From: Maribacter polysaccharolyticus
GTDB lineage: Bacteria; Bacteroidota; Bacteroidia; Flavobacteriales; Flavobacteriaceae
Reading direction: 5' to 3'
DNA: 64,000 nt
Assembly (NCBI RefSeq): GCF_028882255.1
Contig: NZ_JARBUY010000003.1
Span: forward strand, 333,018 to 397,017
A program made the translations under genes and the position numbers. Below are positions 27,554-36,026 of the stretch, piece after piece; within the stretch, counting starts at the first letter, position 1; each line of letters begins with the position of its first letter. The notes beneath the pieces are model-generated. The model had not been told where the DNA came from, searched no databases, and saw only the letters and a program-made list of their open reading frames with translations.

Positions 27554-28924
27554 TTAGGGGTCGACCAGGAATTCCTTGTACCATTTCCCTGAGCTTTTGA
27601 CGATTCTTTTTTGGGTATCGAAATCGTTGTATACCAATCCAAATCTGGGGCGATAGCCCTCTGCCCATTCAAAATTATCGGTAAATGTCCATACGAAGTA
27701 GCCGTCTAAACGCAAGCCTTCCTTCTTCGCCCTATATACCTCTTTTATGTAGGCCTGCAGATAGGACAGCCTTAGCCGGTCATCAACTTCCCCATGTACG
27801 ACCTTATCCTCAAAAGCAGCTCCATTTTCGGTAATGATCAATTTGTTGATCCCTTCATAGGCATTGTATTTAGAGATCATGGTATGGATACTTTTAGGGT
27901 ACACCTCCCAATCCATCAACGTAGTGGGTACTTTGCGTTTCGTGGCATGTACCAGTTTAGACCTAAGATAGGGGACGGTAAAACTGTATTTGATCACCTC
28001 CCGGGTGTAATTTTGGATACCGATAAAATCAAAATCGAAAACCATGTTTTTTTCGTCTCCCGGTTTTTGGTACTTCGCCAAGCGCTTTAATACTTTAAGG
28101 TCTTTGGAAGGATAACCCAATCCCAAACTGGGCTCTATGAATAAACGATTCAATAGGGCATCTGCCTTTTTCGCCGCTTTAATATCCCTTTTTCTTGAGG
28201 AGTACGGACTAATTTGTGAGCAGGAAAAGGTGGTGCCGATACAGGCATTTTCGACAACCTTTCGCAGCGCCCTCCCGCCCAATGCCTGGCATAGTGTTGC
28301 ATGGTGTACCGAAGGCAAGAAATTGCTTAGCCCTTTTTTTCCGGGGGCATGGGCACCTAAAAAATAACCTGCCCCGGTAAAAACCATGGGTTCGTTCAAT
28401 ACCATCCAGTGTTTTACACGATCCCCGAAAAGCTGTCCGCAATGTATGGCATAGGTTTCGAACCAATTCAGGATGTCCCTATTGGTCCATCCCCCTTTTT
28501 CCTCAAGGGCCTGTGGAAGGTCCCAATGGTAAAGGGTGACCCAAGGGGTGATGCCGCAGGCCAGGCAAAAATCGATTACCCGATTGTAAAAATCAATGCC
28601 GGCGGTACTCAAAGTGCCTTGACCGTCAGGCATTATTCTTGACCAAGATAGGGAAAATCGAAAATGCCGGATGTTCATGGATCGCATCAAAAGAATATCT
28701 TCCTTATAGCGATTGTAAAAGTCACAGGCTTTTTGGCCATTTTGCCCAAGATGGATGTTCTTGGTATTGAGGGTGAACCGGTCCCAGATCGATTCGCCCT
28801 TATCATTGCTATCATGGGCACCTTCTATCTGATAAGCGGCGGTGGAAACCCCCCAGATAAATTCAGGACCGAAATCCCTTTTATGTAGATCAAAATCGGT
28901 AAGCGAAGCCAGTGGTTTTGTCAA
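27554..28924 (-). CDS. GH1 family beta-glycosidase, cytoplasmic
   Basis: 456 residues, normal GH1 length. The acid/base Glu178 lies in LNEP and the nucleophile Glu366 in ITENG. The sugar-binding motifs (STAAYQIEGA, LYHWDLPQAL, WTFTDNFEWAEG) are intact. The start is TTG at 28924, overlapping the TGA stop of the glycosyltransferase gene (TTGA), a coupling arrangement like ATGA. There is no signal peptide, so it acts on imported disaccharides or on a cytoplasmic or membrane glycolipid. Its place behind a glycosyltransferase and a metallophosphoesterase favours the second idea, but this is unproved. Confidence 0.93.
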   Translation of the reverse strand: MTKPLASLTDFDLHKRDFGPEFIWGVSTAAYQIEGAHDSNDKGESIWDRFTLNTKNIHLGQNGQKACDFYNRYKEDILLMRSMNIRHFRFSLSWSRIMPDGQGTLSTAGIDFYNRVIDFCLACGITPWVTLYHWDLPQALEEKGGWTNRDILNWFETYAIHCGQLFGDRVKHWMVLNEPMVFTGAGYFLGAHAPGKKGLSNFLPSVHHATLCQALGGRALRKVVENACIGTTFSCSQISPYSSRKRDIKAAKKADALLNRLFIEPSLGLGYPSKDLKVLKRLAKYQKPGDEKNMVFDFDFIGIQNYTREVIKYSFTVPYLRSKLVHATKRKVPTTLMDWEVYPKSIHTMISKYNAYEGINKLIITENGAAFEDKVVHGEVDDRLRLSYLQAYIKEVYRAKKEGLRLDGYFVWTFTDNFEWAEGYRPRFGLVYNDFDTQKRIVKSSGKWYKEFLVDP

Positions 28925-29934
28925 ATCGAATGATACTTTTGGCCGATCGGAGCTTCTTGTAGAAGGCGATCGACAATTTCAGCGGTGATATCCGGATAAA
29001 AAACCTCGGTCTTATGGTTGGTATCTACCCAATGGCGTAAGGTTTCGAAATGTTTCATCTTCAGCGATTTCAAAATGGGGACGCCCATTTCTTCGAGTGC
29101 CTTGGCGTTACATTGTTGTTCATATTGCCCCTTCATGGGTATGGCCATTAACTTTTTACCTAAGTACAGGGCCTCTGCAGGGGTTTCGAATCCGGCACCG
29201 CAAAGGATACCTTTGCAATTTGCCATACTGTGTACAAAGGCTTTATTGTTGATTTTGCGAACGGTAATATTTTTATAAAAGAAGTCCGTATCGGTATGTT
29301 TGGAAAAAACCTGCCATTCTACCCCTTTCAGTTTCGACAATACCTTCAATATCTTTTCGTCACCATAAGACGGTAGGTACACCGTATAATAATCACCAGC
29401 GGTCTTTGTGGATTCCCGTACTTCCTTACGTATGATGGGGGTGTATATCCTTTCGCCATACGCCTTAAAATGCAAGCCGTACGATTGTGTCGTAGGCGCG
29501 TATTTTTTTAGGATCATCTTTCCTAAAAGATCGTTTTTTGTCGGTTTCGGGGTATTGGGGGCGATTACCGCTGCTTGGTGGCTAAAACCAATGCAATCCT
29601 TTTGGGTTAATTTACAGGCCCATGCCGAAACGGGTTCAAAATCATTGATGATCAAATCGTAATCGGAAATCGGCAGACGTTTGACTTCGTTTTGTAATTG
29701 GGCCGAATTTAATTTCAGATAGGTTCGCCACATATCTACCCCACCTTTTTTCCCGAAAACAAAACTCAAGCCCTTTAGGCGATATTTAATGGGATAAGGT
29801 ATTTGAACATCGGCTTGGCTGCCACTGACCAAAATGTCGAGGGCAACATTTTTTTTGTGGATTTCGGGTATAATGTCGCGGGCCCGGCTTAAATGACCAT
29901 TACCGGTGCCCTGAATGGCATATAATATTTTCAT
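28921..29934 (-). CDS. GT-B fold glycosyltransferase
   Basis: 337 residues. The N-terminal motif AIQGTGNGHLSRA near residue 7 and the C-terminal GILCGAGFETPAEALYLGKKLMAIP with a following EQQCNA are typical of the MurG / UDP-glucuronosyltransferase-like GT-B group. The donor is probably a nucleotide sugar; the acceptor is unknown, perhaps a membrane lipid. It is the middle gene of an operon, seven bases after the metallophosphoesterase gene and overlapping the GH1 gene by three bases. Confidence 0.85.
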   Translation of the reverse strand: MKILYAIQGTGNGHLSRARDIIPEIHKKNVALDILVSGSQADVQIPYPIKYRLKGLSFVFGKKGGVDMWRTYLKLNSAQLQNEVKRLPISDYDLIINDFEPVSAWACKLTQKDCIGFSHQAAVIAPNTPKPTKNDLLGKMILKKYAPTTQSYGLHFKAYGERIYTPIIRKEVRESTKTAGDYYTVYLPSYGDEKILKVLSKLKGVEWQVFSKHTDTDFFYKNITVRKINNKAFVHSMANCKGILCGAGFETPAEALYLGKKLMAIPMKGQYEQQCNAKALEEMGVPILKSLKMKHFETLRHWVDTNHKTEVFYPDITAEIVDRLLQEAPIGQKYHSI

Positions 29935-29940
29935 GAGGGC

Positions 29941-30813
29941 TTACTTGGTTTTTAGGGTATTGCCGGTTACGGAAAAGGTTTTGAATTCGAGCATCATTCG
30001 TTCAAAAAGCTCATTTTTACCTAGTAATTCGGTGGGTTCCATAACCTCCATATCCCGGGAATGTATGGCGATATCTTTATCGTAGGTATATAATTCCCAT
30101 TGGCCTTTGGAATATTCCAAGGCCGTAAGGTTTTCGATCCAATCCCCCGAATTCAAATACATTACGGAGCCTTTGGCCGTAGTTACCTTTCGAATGACCG
30201 GTTGGTGTATATGTCCACAGATCACATAGTCGAATTCTTTTTCAATGGCGATATCCGCGGCGGTCTGTTCAAAATCACTGATGAACTTAATGGCAGACTT
30301 TACCCCGTTTTTTATTTTCTTGGACATGGAAACGGGCTTTTTACCCATTTTTTTAGAAATATAGTTCACGGCACTGTTCAGTAAGATCAAAAAGTCGTAC
30401 CCTATGGCCCCTAGTTTTGCGATCCATTTGGAATGTTGCATGGTAACATCAAAAACATCGCCGTGGAAAATCCAGGCCTTTTTACCATGGACATTAAGGA
30501 GTTCTTTGTTTTCGATACTGAACGATCCCATTTTAAAACCCACGAATTTACGGAGCATTTCATCATGGTTGCCGGTAATGTATTGCACCTTTATCCCCTT
30601 GGAAACCCATTCCAACAGGAGCTTTATGATCTTCATGTGCGATTTGGGCCAGTAGTGTTTGCTAAACTGCCAAATGTCGATAATATCACCATTGAGGACG
30701 ACATGGGATGGTTTGATCGACTTTAAATATTTTAGGAGTTCTTTGGCGTGGCAACCATAGGTGCCGAGATGTACATCGGAAATGACCACTATATCCACAG
30801 GTCTTTTTTTCAT
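29941..30813 (-). CDS. LpxH-like metallophosphoesterase
   Basis: 290 residues of the calcineurin-like phosphoesterase fold with all metal motifs: SDVHLG, NGDIID, TGNHDEM and CGHIHQP. This set is that of UDP-2,3-diacylglucosamine diphosphatases, which release lipid X in lipid A synthesis. Flavobacteria often carry several related copies, so it may act on a different nucleotide-lipid or sugar-nucleotide diphosphate. It is the first gene of the metallophosphoesterase / glycosyltransferase / GH1 operon, and the combination suggests glycolipid synthesis or turnover. Confidence 0.85.
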   Translation of the reverse strand: MKKRPVDIVVISDVHLGTYGCHAKELLKYLKSIKPSHVVLNGDIIDIWQFSKHYWPKSHMKIIKLLLEWVSKGIKVQYITGNHDEMLRKFVGFKMGSFSIENKELLNVHGKKAWIFHGDVFDVTMQHSKWIAKLGAIGYDFLILLNSAVNYISKKMGKKPVSMSKKIKNGVKSAIKFISDFEQTAADIAIEKEFDYVICGHIHQPVIRKVTTAKGSVMYLNSGDWIENLTALEYSKGQWELYTYDKDIAIHSRDMEVMEPTELLGKNELFERMMLEFKTFSVTGNTLKTK

Positions 30814-31238
30814 TTAAGAAGGGTCGGATTGGTTTGTTGTTTTTTCCCACCTCTAAAGGCAGGGGCGTAGCTAACCGATCGAATATGGAGAAGATCGATC
30901 AGTAAAGTTGTAAGCGAAACCGAAATTTTTTTCATTGTCATGACTTCAACCAGGACAAAGGTTTCGAATAAATTTCGATACTTCTGTAAAATCGATTTTA
31001 ATGTTTGGTTAAGCGAAGTTTAATAATATACTTCTTACACGGCATGAAATAACCATCTTATAACCTTCAAAAATTTATTTTCAATATAATATTCATGAAT
31101 ATTGTTTTCCCCCGGTATCATGGGCTTGCCGTTCCATAAAGGGTTTAGTGATTATCGTCAATGTATTGGGGATTTGTTGGCTTGGAAGTAATTCACATGA
31201 AATTATCTTAGGTTGACGATGTAGGTAGCAAGAATTCA
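30814..31238. other. Intergenic region, nothing recognised
   Basis: 425 bases between divergent genes (metallophosphoesterase and FAD oxidoreductase). AT-rich, with no exact TAnnTTTG, no convincing hairpin and no small gene. Confidence 0.4.
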
Positions 31239-32420
31239 ATGGACAGTTATATGAAGATACAACCACAATATGACCTTATTGTCGTAGGAGGAGGGGTTCT
31301 AGGAACTTTTCATGCCTACCATGCGCTTGAAAGAGGGTTGAAGGTGGCTTTGGTAGAAAAAGACAGTACCCCCCAAGGTGCCAGCATTACCAATTACGGA
31401 CATGTGGTGCCCTCTGCGATGAATAGCAAATGGCAGCTTTTTGGACGGGAAAGTTTAAGGATCTACAAAGAAATACAGGAACATTTCGATATTTCGGTTC
31501 GCCAAGAAGGTAGTGTGTATTTTGCTTCCAATCCTGAAGAGGAACAATTGCTTGTAGAGCTGCATCAAATCAATAGGGACAACGACTATCGATCGGAATT
31601 ATTGACGAAGTACGAATGCCTCAAGGCCTACCCGGGATTACGTAATGATTATGTTCGCTCCGGGCTTTTTTTTCCTGAGGAATTGGTGGTGGCCCCACGG
31701 CTCATGCTCAATAAATTGCATGCATACTTAAAAATTTCAGGGTTGGTACTTTATCTAAACTGTACAGTGATCGATTGTATCGCCTTGTCTAACGGGATAG
31801 AAGTACAGTGCTCCAACAATACTTCTTTGTCTGCTGCGAAGGTTATCATTTGTAATGGTACCGAATTTAAGACCTTGTACCCGACATTGTTCCAAGAAAG
31901 TGACCTCATGGTGTCAAAAATGCAGCTGATGCAAACCTCCCCACAAAAGCACTATAAATTGTCGGGTTCGGTACTTGCCGGTCAGAGCATACGTGCCTAT
32001 GGGGCTTTTCAAGAATGTCCGTCCTATGCCCATATACCTTCCAACGGTGGTAAAGGCTTCACGGATAAGGAATATGGGGTGCAGATCCACTTTAACCAAA
32101 CCTTGGACGGTTCGATCATTATTGGGGATTCGCATCGATCGGTCGATGTGTCCAAAATCAATTCCCTGGGAACGGATTTGGATATGGAGATTGACCACTA
32201 TATCCTTAAAGAGGCCAAAAAAATCATCGATTTACCCACCTACAACATACAAAGAAGATGGTACGGACTGTTTTCCCATTGTAAAACGGCAGACGTCTTT
32301 CAGGCAACGATCGACGATAACATCCATATTGTTACCGGAATTGGTGGGAAGGGATTGACCGGTAGTGCGGGATTCGCAAAAGCGAATATTCATGAAATAT
32401 GTAATCTAGGAGGCCTTTGA
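31239..32420 (+). CDS. FAD-dependent oxidoreductase (TIGR03364-like, DAO fold)
   Basis: 393 residues. The Rossmann FAD motif VVGGGVLGTFHA is near residue 15, then EKDSTPQGAS, and the C-terminal FAD contact is ITGIGGKGLTGS-like (TGIGGKGLTG). The shape is that of the D-amino acid oxidase superfamily, closest by memory to the TIGR03364 group, whose members in other bacteria sit near phosphonate genes. No phosphonate gene is present here. It would oxidise an amine or amino acid to an imine. A second ATG four codons in is an equally good start. The gene is monocistronic. Confidence 0.8.
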   Translation: MDSYMKIQPQYDLIVVGGGVLGTFHAYHALERGLKVALVEKDSTPQGASITNYGHVVPSAMNSKWQLFGRESLRIYKEIQEHFDISVRQEGSVYFASNPEEEQLLVELHQINRDNDYRSELLTKYECLKAYPGLRNDYVRSGLFFPEELVVAPRLMLNKLHAYLKISGLVLYLNCTVIDCIALSNGIEVQCSNNTSLSAAKVIICNGTEFKTLYPTLFQESDLMVSKMQLMQTSPQKHYKLSGSVLAGQSIRAYGAFQECPSYAHIPSNGGKGFTDKEYGVQIHFNQTLDGSIIIGDSHRSVDVSKINSLGTDLDMEIDHYILKEAKKIIDLPTYNIQRRWYGLFSHCKTADVFQATIDDNIHIVTGIGGKGLTGSAGFAKANIHEICNLGGL

Positions 32421-32794
32421 AACGGGTTTATTTGAGGTCGTCGTGCGTAAAGCAACCCGTACCTTGAGGATCGCCGGGTTGAAATTAGCCTATCGGATCG
32501 GCGATTTCCGTCCGTAATTTTGACCTTAATGCCACCGGTGACCTTTGAATATGGGGTTCGGTCAACATCAACCTATTTTGCCGCCATAGGGCAAGCGTTT
32601 CCATGAATCGGGGTTTAAAAATGGTCGGGAAGGGTTCAAAATTAAATTTGTTATATATTTGAAAGCTAACTTAGAACCACTATATGCCCTAGCATTGGAC
32701 TTTTATCCTTAATTTTAAGTGAAGTTTAAGGCTACAAGGTCTAACGTTATTTCATAAGCTGTTAAATGCATCAAAACCTTCAAATCAAAGTCAA
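32421..32794. other. Intergenic region upstream of the GTPase cassette
   Basis: 374 bases. Apart from the -7 element at 32654 I see no gene, no terminator for the oxidoreductase gene and no repeat. Confidence 0.4.
32654..32661 (+). promoter_or_regulatory. Candidate -7 element of the small GTPase cassette
   Basis: TATATTTG is an exact TAnnTTTG match, 133 bases before the ATG at 32795. No TTG stands at the right distance, only TTC (32635-32637) with 16 bases between. Confidence 0.35.
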
Positions 32795-33151
32795 ATGTCA
32801 AAAAACCAAAAAGATGTAATCAAATTGCACGGAAACCAAGATCCGAACGCTAAGATAGAGGCGATAAAAAATCTGATTTTTGGGGAGAATATGGAGGCCT
32901 ACGAGGCCGAGTTCGAAGCTTTAAAAGAGGACATTCTCAATAAGAAGAAGATTTTGGAGGATTTGATCGAGGAGGTTGGGTCGGACTTGAGAAAATCATT
33001 GGATGATGTTTCCACCGACGTTAATATCAGGATTACGGACTTGGAGAAAAGTTTGGAAACCAAGTTGGAAGATTTAGAGGAAAAAAGTATCGCAAAGGAT
33101 ACCCTAGGGAAATTGCTCATCGAATTGGGTGAGAAAGTCAGTAGTAAATAA
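32795..33151 (+). CDS. Small coiled-coil protein of the GTPase cassette
   Basis: 118 residues, no signal peptide, strongly charged. About residues 35-100 show heptad patterns (EALKEDILNKKKILEDLIEE, ITDLEKSLETKLEDLEEK), so it is probably a dimeric coiled coil. The N-terminal IKNLIFGENMEAYEAEF (25-41) and the C-terminal DTLGKLLIELGEKV (102-115) look like capping motifs. From memory, proteins with this LIFGE start and LG-L-IELG end occur beside OmpA-like proteins in other phyla, but I cannot verify that here. It is the first gene of the cassette, 20 bases before the next. A scaffold or adaptor role is inferred. Confidence 0.75.
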   Translation: MSKNQKDVIKLHGNQDPNAKIEAIKNLIFGENMEAYEAEFEALKEDILNKKKILEDLIEEVGSDLRKSLDDVSTDVNIRITDLEKSLETKLEDLEEKSIAKDTLGKLLIELGEKVSSK

Positions 33152-33171
33152 TAGTTCCAACGGCAATTCGA

Positions 33172-34023
33172 ATGAGCGAAAAAGACAGATTGGAAATCCT
33201 TAAGGATATTTTGTTCACCGAGGATCGGCAAGATATTGATAAAATCGCCGAGCGTATCGAATTGTTGGAAGAAGCCTATAGCAATAGGGAGAAATTTGCC
33301 GCTAAGGTAGATCCCATCGTAGAAAGGCAGTTAAAGGAATATACCAAGAACATACCCCAAAGCCTGGGCCCCGTAATTACCGAGACCTTAAAACGGGAAA
33401 TAAATAACCACAAAGACGAGGTCGTAGATGCCATTTATCCCATTCTTGGTAAGATGGTCAAAAAATATGTCGCCCAAGAAATCCGGGTCCTATCGGAAAA
33501 AATAGACAATCAGTTGAGTTTTATTTCTGCTTGGAAAAGAAAGATAAGATCGTTCTTTTGGGGAAGAAATGAAAAAAAACTATTGCTCGACGATCTTGCT
33601 TCCGGTAAAATTCAACAGGTATTTTTGATAGAAAGGGATTCGGGCCTTTTAAAAGCGGCGTATTCCAAAACCGAAACCATAGATGAAGAGATGATATCCG
33701 GAATGCTCACCGCCATTAAGTCCTTTGTCGAGGATGCCTTCAATCAAAAAAACCAAGAGCTCGAACTTATTGAATATGAGTTGTATAATATCCATATCCA
33801 AAGTTTTGTCAACTATTATGTCGCGGTTGTAATCTCCGGGGCCTATGGTTTAAAAACAAAGGATGAGGTGCAAAATATCATTTTTGATTTTTACCATAAC
33901 TTTATGGAGATGAACCTTGATCTGATCTATACAAGCCGTCATCTGGAGCATCCGGTAGTTACCATAAGTACAGAACTCATTGAAAAAAAGCTAGCAGCAT
34001 ATTTTGGCAATACAAAGATCTAA
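33172..34023 (+). CDS. Cytoplasmic protein with a roadblock/longin-like C-terminal region
   Basis: 283 residues, no signal and no membrane segment. The N-terminal helix ILKDILFTEDRQDIDKIAER (10-29) resembles the LIFGE helix of the preceding protein. About residues 60-125 contain amphipathic helices (EVVDAIYPILGKMVKKYVA). About 147-245 read VFLIERDSGLLKAAY, MISGMLTAIKSFVEDAF and YYVAVVISG, the strand-helix-strand order of roadblock/longin-type domains. A similar arrangement forms the cytoplasmic half of some OmpA-family proteins, by memory. It directly precedes a small GTPase (20-base overlap). As MglB (a roadblock protein) is the GAP of MglA, a role as regulator or partner of this GTPase is a reasonable inference. 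Confidence 0.75.
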   Translation: MSEKDRLEILKDILFTEDRQDIDKIAERIELLEEAYSNREKFAAKVDPIVERQLKEYTKNIPQSLGPVITETLKREINNHKDEVVDAIYPILGKMVKKYVAQEIRVLSEKIDNQLSFISAWKRKIRSFFWGRNEKKLLLDDLASGKIQQVFLIERDSGLLKAAYSKTETIDEEMISGMLTAIKSFVEDAFNQKNQELELIEYELYNIHIQSFVNYYVAVVISGAYGLKTKDEVQNIIFDFYHNFMEMNLDLIYTSRHLEHPVVTISTELIEKKLAAYFGNTKI

Positions 34024-34507
34024 GAAAATCGTGATCCTCGGTCATTTTGGCGTTGGCAAAACATCATTGATCCGGAGGTTTGTTGAAAATAGTTTTTCAG
34101 ATAAATACCAGGTTACCATCGGTGTGCATATCTCCAAAAAAGTTGTTGAGGTAGGTCCTGAAGAATCGGTGTCACTTATTATATGGGATCTGGAAGGTAC
34201 CGATGAAGTGCAAATGATCCGGCAAGCCTATTTATTGGGTACCCATGGGGTGGTCTTTGTTTTCGATATCAGTAGGCCTTCAACGTTTCAGGACCTAAAC
34301 CGTGATTTAAGAATAGTTGCGGATAAAATGCCTGAAACCCCTTTGGTCGTCGTAGGCAACAAGAAAGACCTGGCCATAGAGGATGAACTTCAAATACTTC
34401 TGGATGACAACGATATCAAGGCCGATTATTTGACCAGTGCAAAAACAGGGGATGATGTCAATGAAATGTTCACCCATTTAGCAATGTTATTGAATGGCCA
34501 CTCTTAA
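34004..34507 (+). CDS. Rab/Ras-like small GTPase
   Basis: 167 residues. The five GTPase motifs are present: P-loop GHFGVGKTS (13-21), switch I Thr in VTIGV (Thr38), DLEG (62-65) for G3, NKKD for G4 and TSAK for G5. The latter two are as in eukaryotic Rab proteins. The residue after the G3 Gly is Thr66, where Ras/Rab have the catalytic Gln, so intrinsic hydrolysis should be low. The start is TTG at 34004, inside the end of the previous gene; the only nearby alternative (GTG at 34030) would delete the first strand. No lipid-modification Cys is seen at the C-terminus. It is coupled to the sensor kinase gene by a 14-base overlap. Confidence 0.9.
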   Translation: MAIQRSKKIVILGHFGVGKTSLIRRFVENSFSDKYQVTIGVHISKKVVEVGPEESVSLIIWDLEGTDEVQMIRQAYLLGTHGVVFVFDISRPSTFQDLNRDLRIVADKMPETPLVVVGNKKDLAIEDELQILLDDNDIKADYLTSAKTGDDVNEMFTHLAMLLNGHS

Positions 34508-36026
34508 ACAATACAGGGAACAATACATTAGCCGGAATGTTCAGTTTGTCGTCATTGATTTGGATGGTAGGGTACTGGAAAGCGATCGGGTATTTTTAGC
34601 CATAAATCCAGGCGATTTTATTTACGATGTGCATCCGTTCTTTGCATCCTATGCTTCCATTTTGGAAACGAAGGAAGGATCGGTTACCTATAATGGTGTG
34701 CATCTTGGGGTTGCGGGCCAAAATTTCATTACCGACGTTGGTATGATCAATAAAGGGAACCATATCCTTCTGGTCATAAACGATCTTACCGAACACTATA
34801 CGTCCTTGCAAAAAATAGCCCAAGCAAGGAACGAATCGATAATAAATTCCGAATTGGTCGTTCTGAAAAATCTGGAATTGGAAGAAAGGGAACGATTTAA
34901 AAATACCTTTATCCGGAACTTCAGCCATGAACTTAGAAATCCATTGACCAGCATTGTTTCGATTACCAACCTTCTCGAAAAAAGCCAATTGGACAGGGAA
35001 CAAAGTCAAATGGTCGATTTCCTTAAAGAATCGAATGCCCACTTAAAATTGTTGCTCGAAGATATCATGAGCATCAGTATGATCGCTTCCGGAAAGTTGA
35101 TTTTACGCCATAAAGTATTCAACCTGATAAGCTTACTTGAACTCATTGCGTTTACCTATGGGTCGAAAACCAAAGGAACGCCGATTCGATTCGACCTGGA
35201 TTATGATCGTAGGATCCCGGAATATATCGAGGGGGATCGTATACGTATATTCCAAATCTTGACGAATTTACTGGATAATGCCTTGAAATTCACCGAGGAA
35301 GGTAGTATCGCCCTAAAGGTATCACTCAATCAAAAAAGGGCCAATAAAGTGAGCTTGCGATTCGAAGTTTCCGACACTGGGATCGGTATTCCCTTGGAAA
35401 AGACAAAGGCAATATTCGAGAGTTTTACACAATTGGAGGAAGAAGGCAAAAAGGAAGGTGCTGGTTTGGGACTTTCCATAGTCAAAGGTTTACTGGGATT
35501 GATGGGGAGTGAGGTCTATGTACGATCGGAATTGGGCAAGGGATCCTCCTTTTATTTTGATGTCACCCTGACCTATGCGTTGGACCTGGCGTCCAAACCC
35601 TTGAAAAAAAACAAAAAGGAACTCCTTGACCTGCGAAAGCCCAAATCAAATAAGAAATATAGGGTATTGTTGGTTGAGGATGACGAACGGACACAAATGG
35701 TGCTGTTCAAGACCCTAATGGATACCGATATGTTTTATATTGATCTGGTCAATGACGGGGCATTGGTTTTGGAAACGGTAATCAACAATCCCTATGACGT
35801 GATTCTTATGGATGTTGATCTTCCCAATGTACCCGGTGATCAAATAACAAGGTTGATACGCGATTTCCCCTTTAAGGATATAAAGAAAATCCCCATTATA
35901 GGGGTTACGGCCAATGTCTTTGAGGAAGATATGGACGCTTATTTAAAAATGGGGATGAACGCCGTGGTTACAAAGCCATTTGATTTCAACGAACTCCTTG
36001 AGGCCATTGTTAAATCGCTACGGTAA
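34494..36026 (+). CDS. Hybrid sensor histidine kinase with receiver domain
   Basis: 510 residues without membrane segments. Residues 1-100 form a PAS-like sensor, followed by a helical linker. HisKA has phospho-acceptor His145 in FSHELRNP. The HATPase domain (about 250-370) has LLDNALKFTEEG (N-box), DTGIGIP (G1) and GAGLGLSIVKGL (G2). The receiver domain (about 387-508) has EDDE and Asp440 in LMDVDLP, with Lys in VTKPFDF. It is a soluble hybrid kinase, so it probably reads a cytoplasmic cue, possibly the GTPase state. There is no output domain, so phosphate must pass on to an unlinked partner. It is the last gene of the cassette. Confidence 0.93.
   Translation: MATLKQYREQYISRNVQFVVIDLDGRVLESDRVFLAINPGDFIYDVHPFFASYASILETKEGSVTYNGVHLGVAGQNFITDVGMINKGNHILLVINDLTEHYTSLQKIAQARNESIINSELVVLKNLELEERERFKNTFIRNFSHELRNPLTSIVSITNLLEKSQLDREQSQMVDFLKESNAHLKLLLEDIMSISMIASGKLILRHKVFNLISLLELIAFTYGSKTKGTPIRFDLDYDRRIPEYIEGDRIRIFQILTNLLDNALKFTEEGSIALKVSLNQKRANKVSLRFEVSDTGIGIPLEKTKAIFESFTQLEEEGKKEGAGLGLSIVKGLLGLMGSEVYVRSELGKGSSFYFDVTLTYALDLASKPLKKNKKELLDLRKPKSNKKYRVLLVEDDERTQMVLFKTLMDTDMFYIDLVNDGALVLETVINNPYDVILMDVDLPNVPGDQITRLIRDFPFKDIKKIPIIGVTANVFEEDMDAYLKMGMNAVVTKPFDFNELLEAIVKSLR

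Noticed and set aside
20456-30813. GH63-like and GH1 genes as part of a polysaccharide utilisation locus
   Set aside because: Neither enzyme is exported, there is no SusCD pair between them, and they are separated by unrelated operons.
34030-34507. GTG start for the small GTPase
   Set aside because: It would cut off the first beta-strand of the GTPase fold; TTG at 34004 keeps it.
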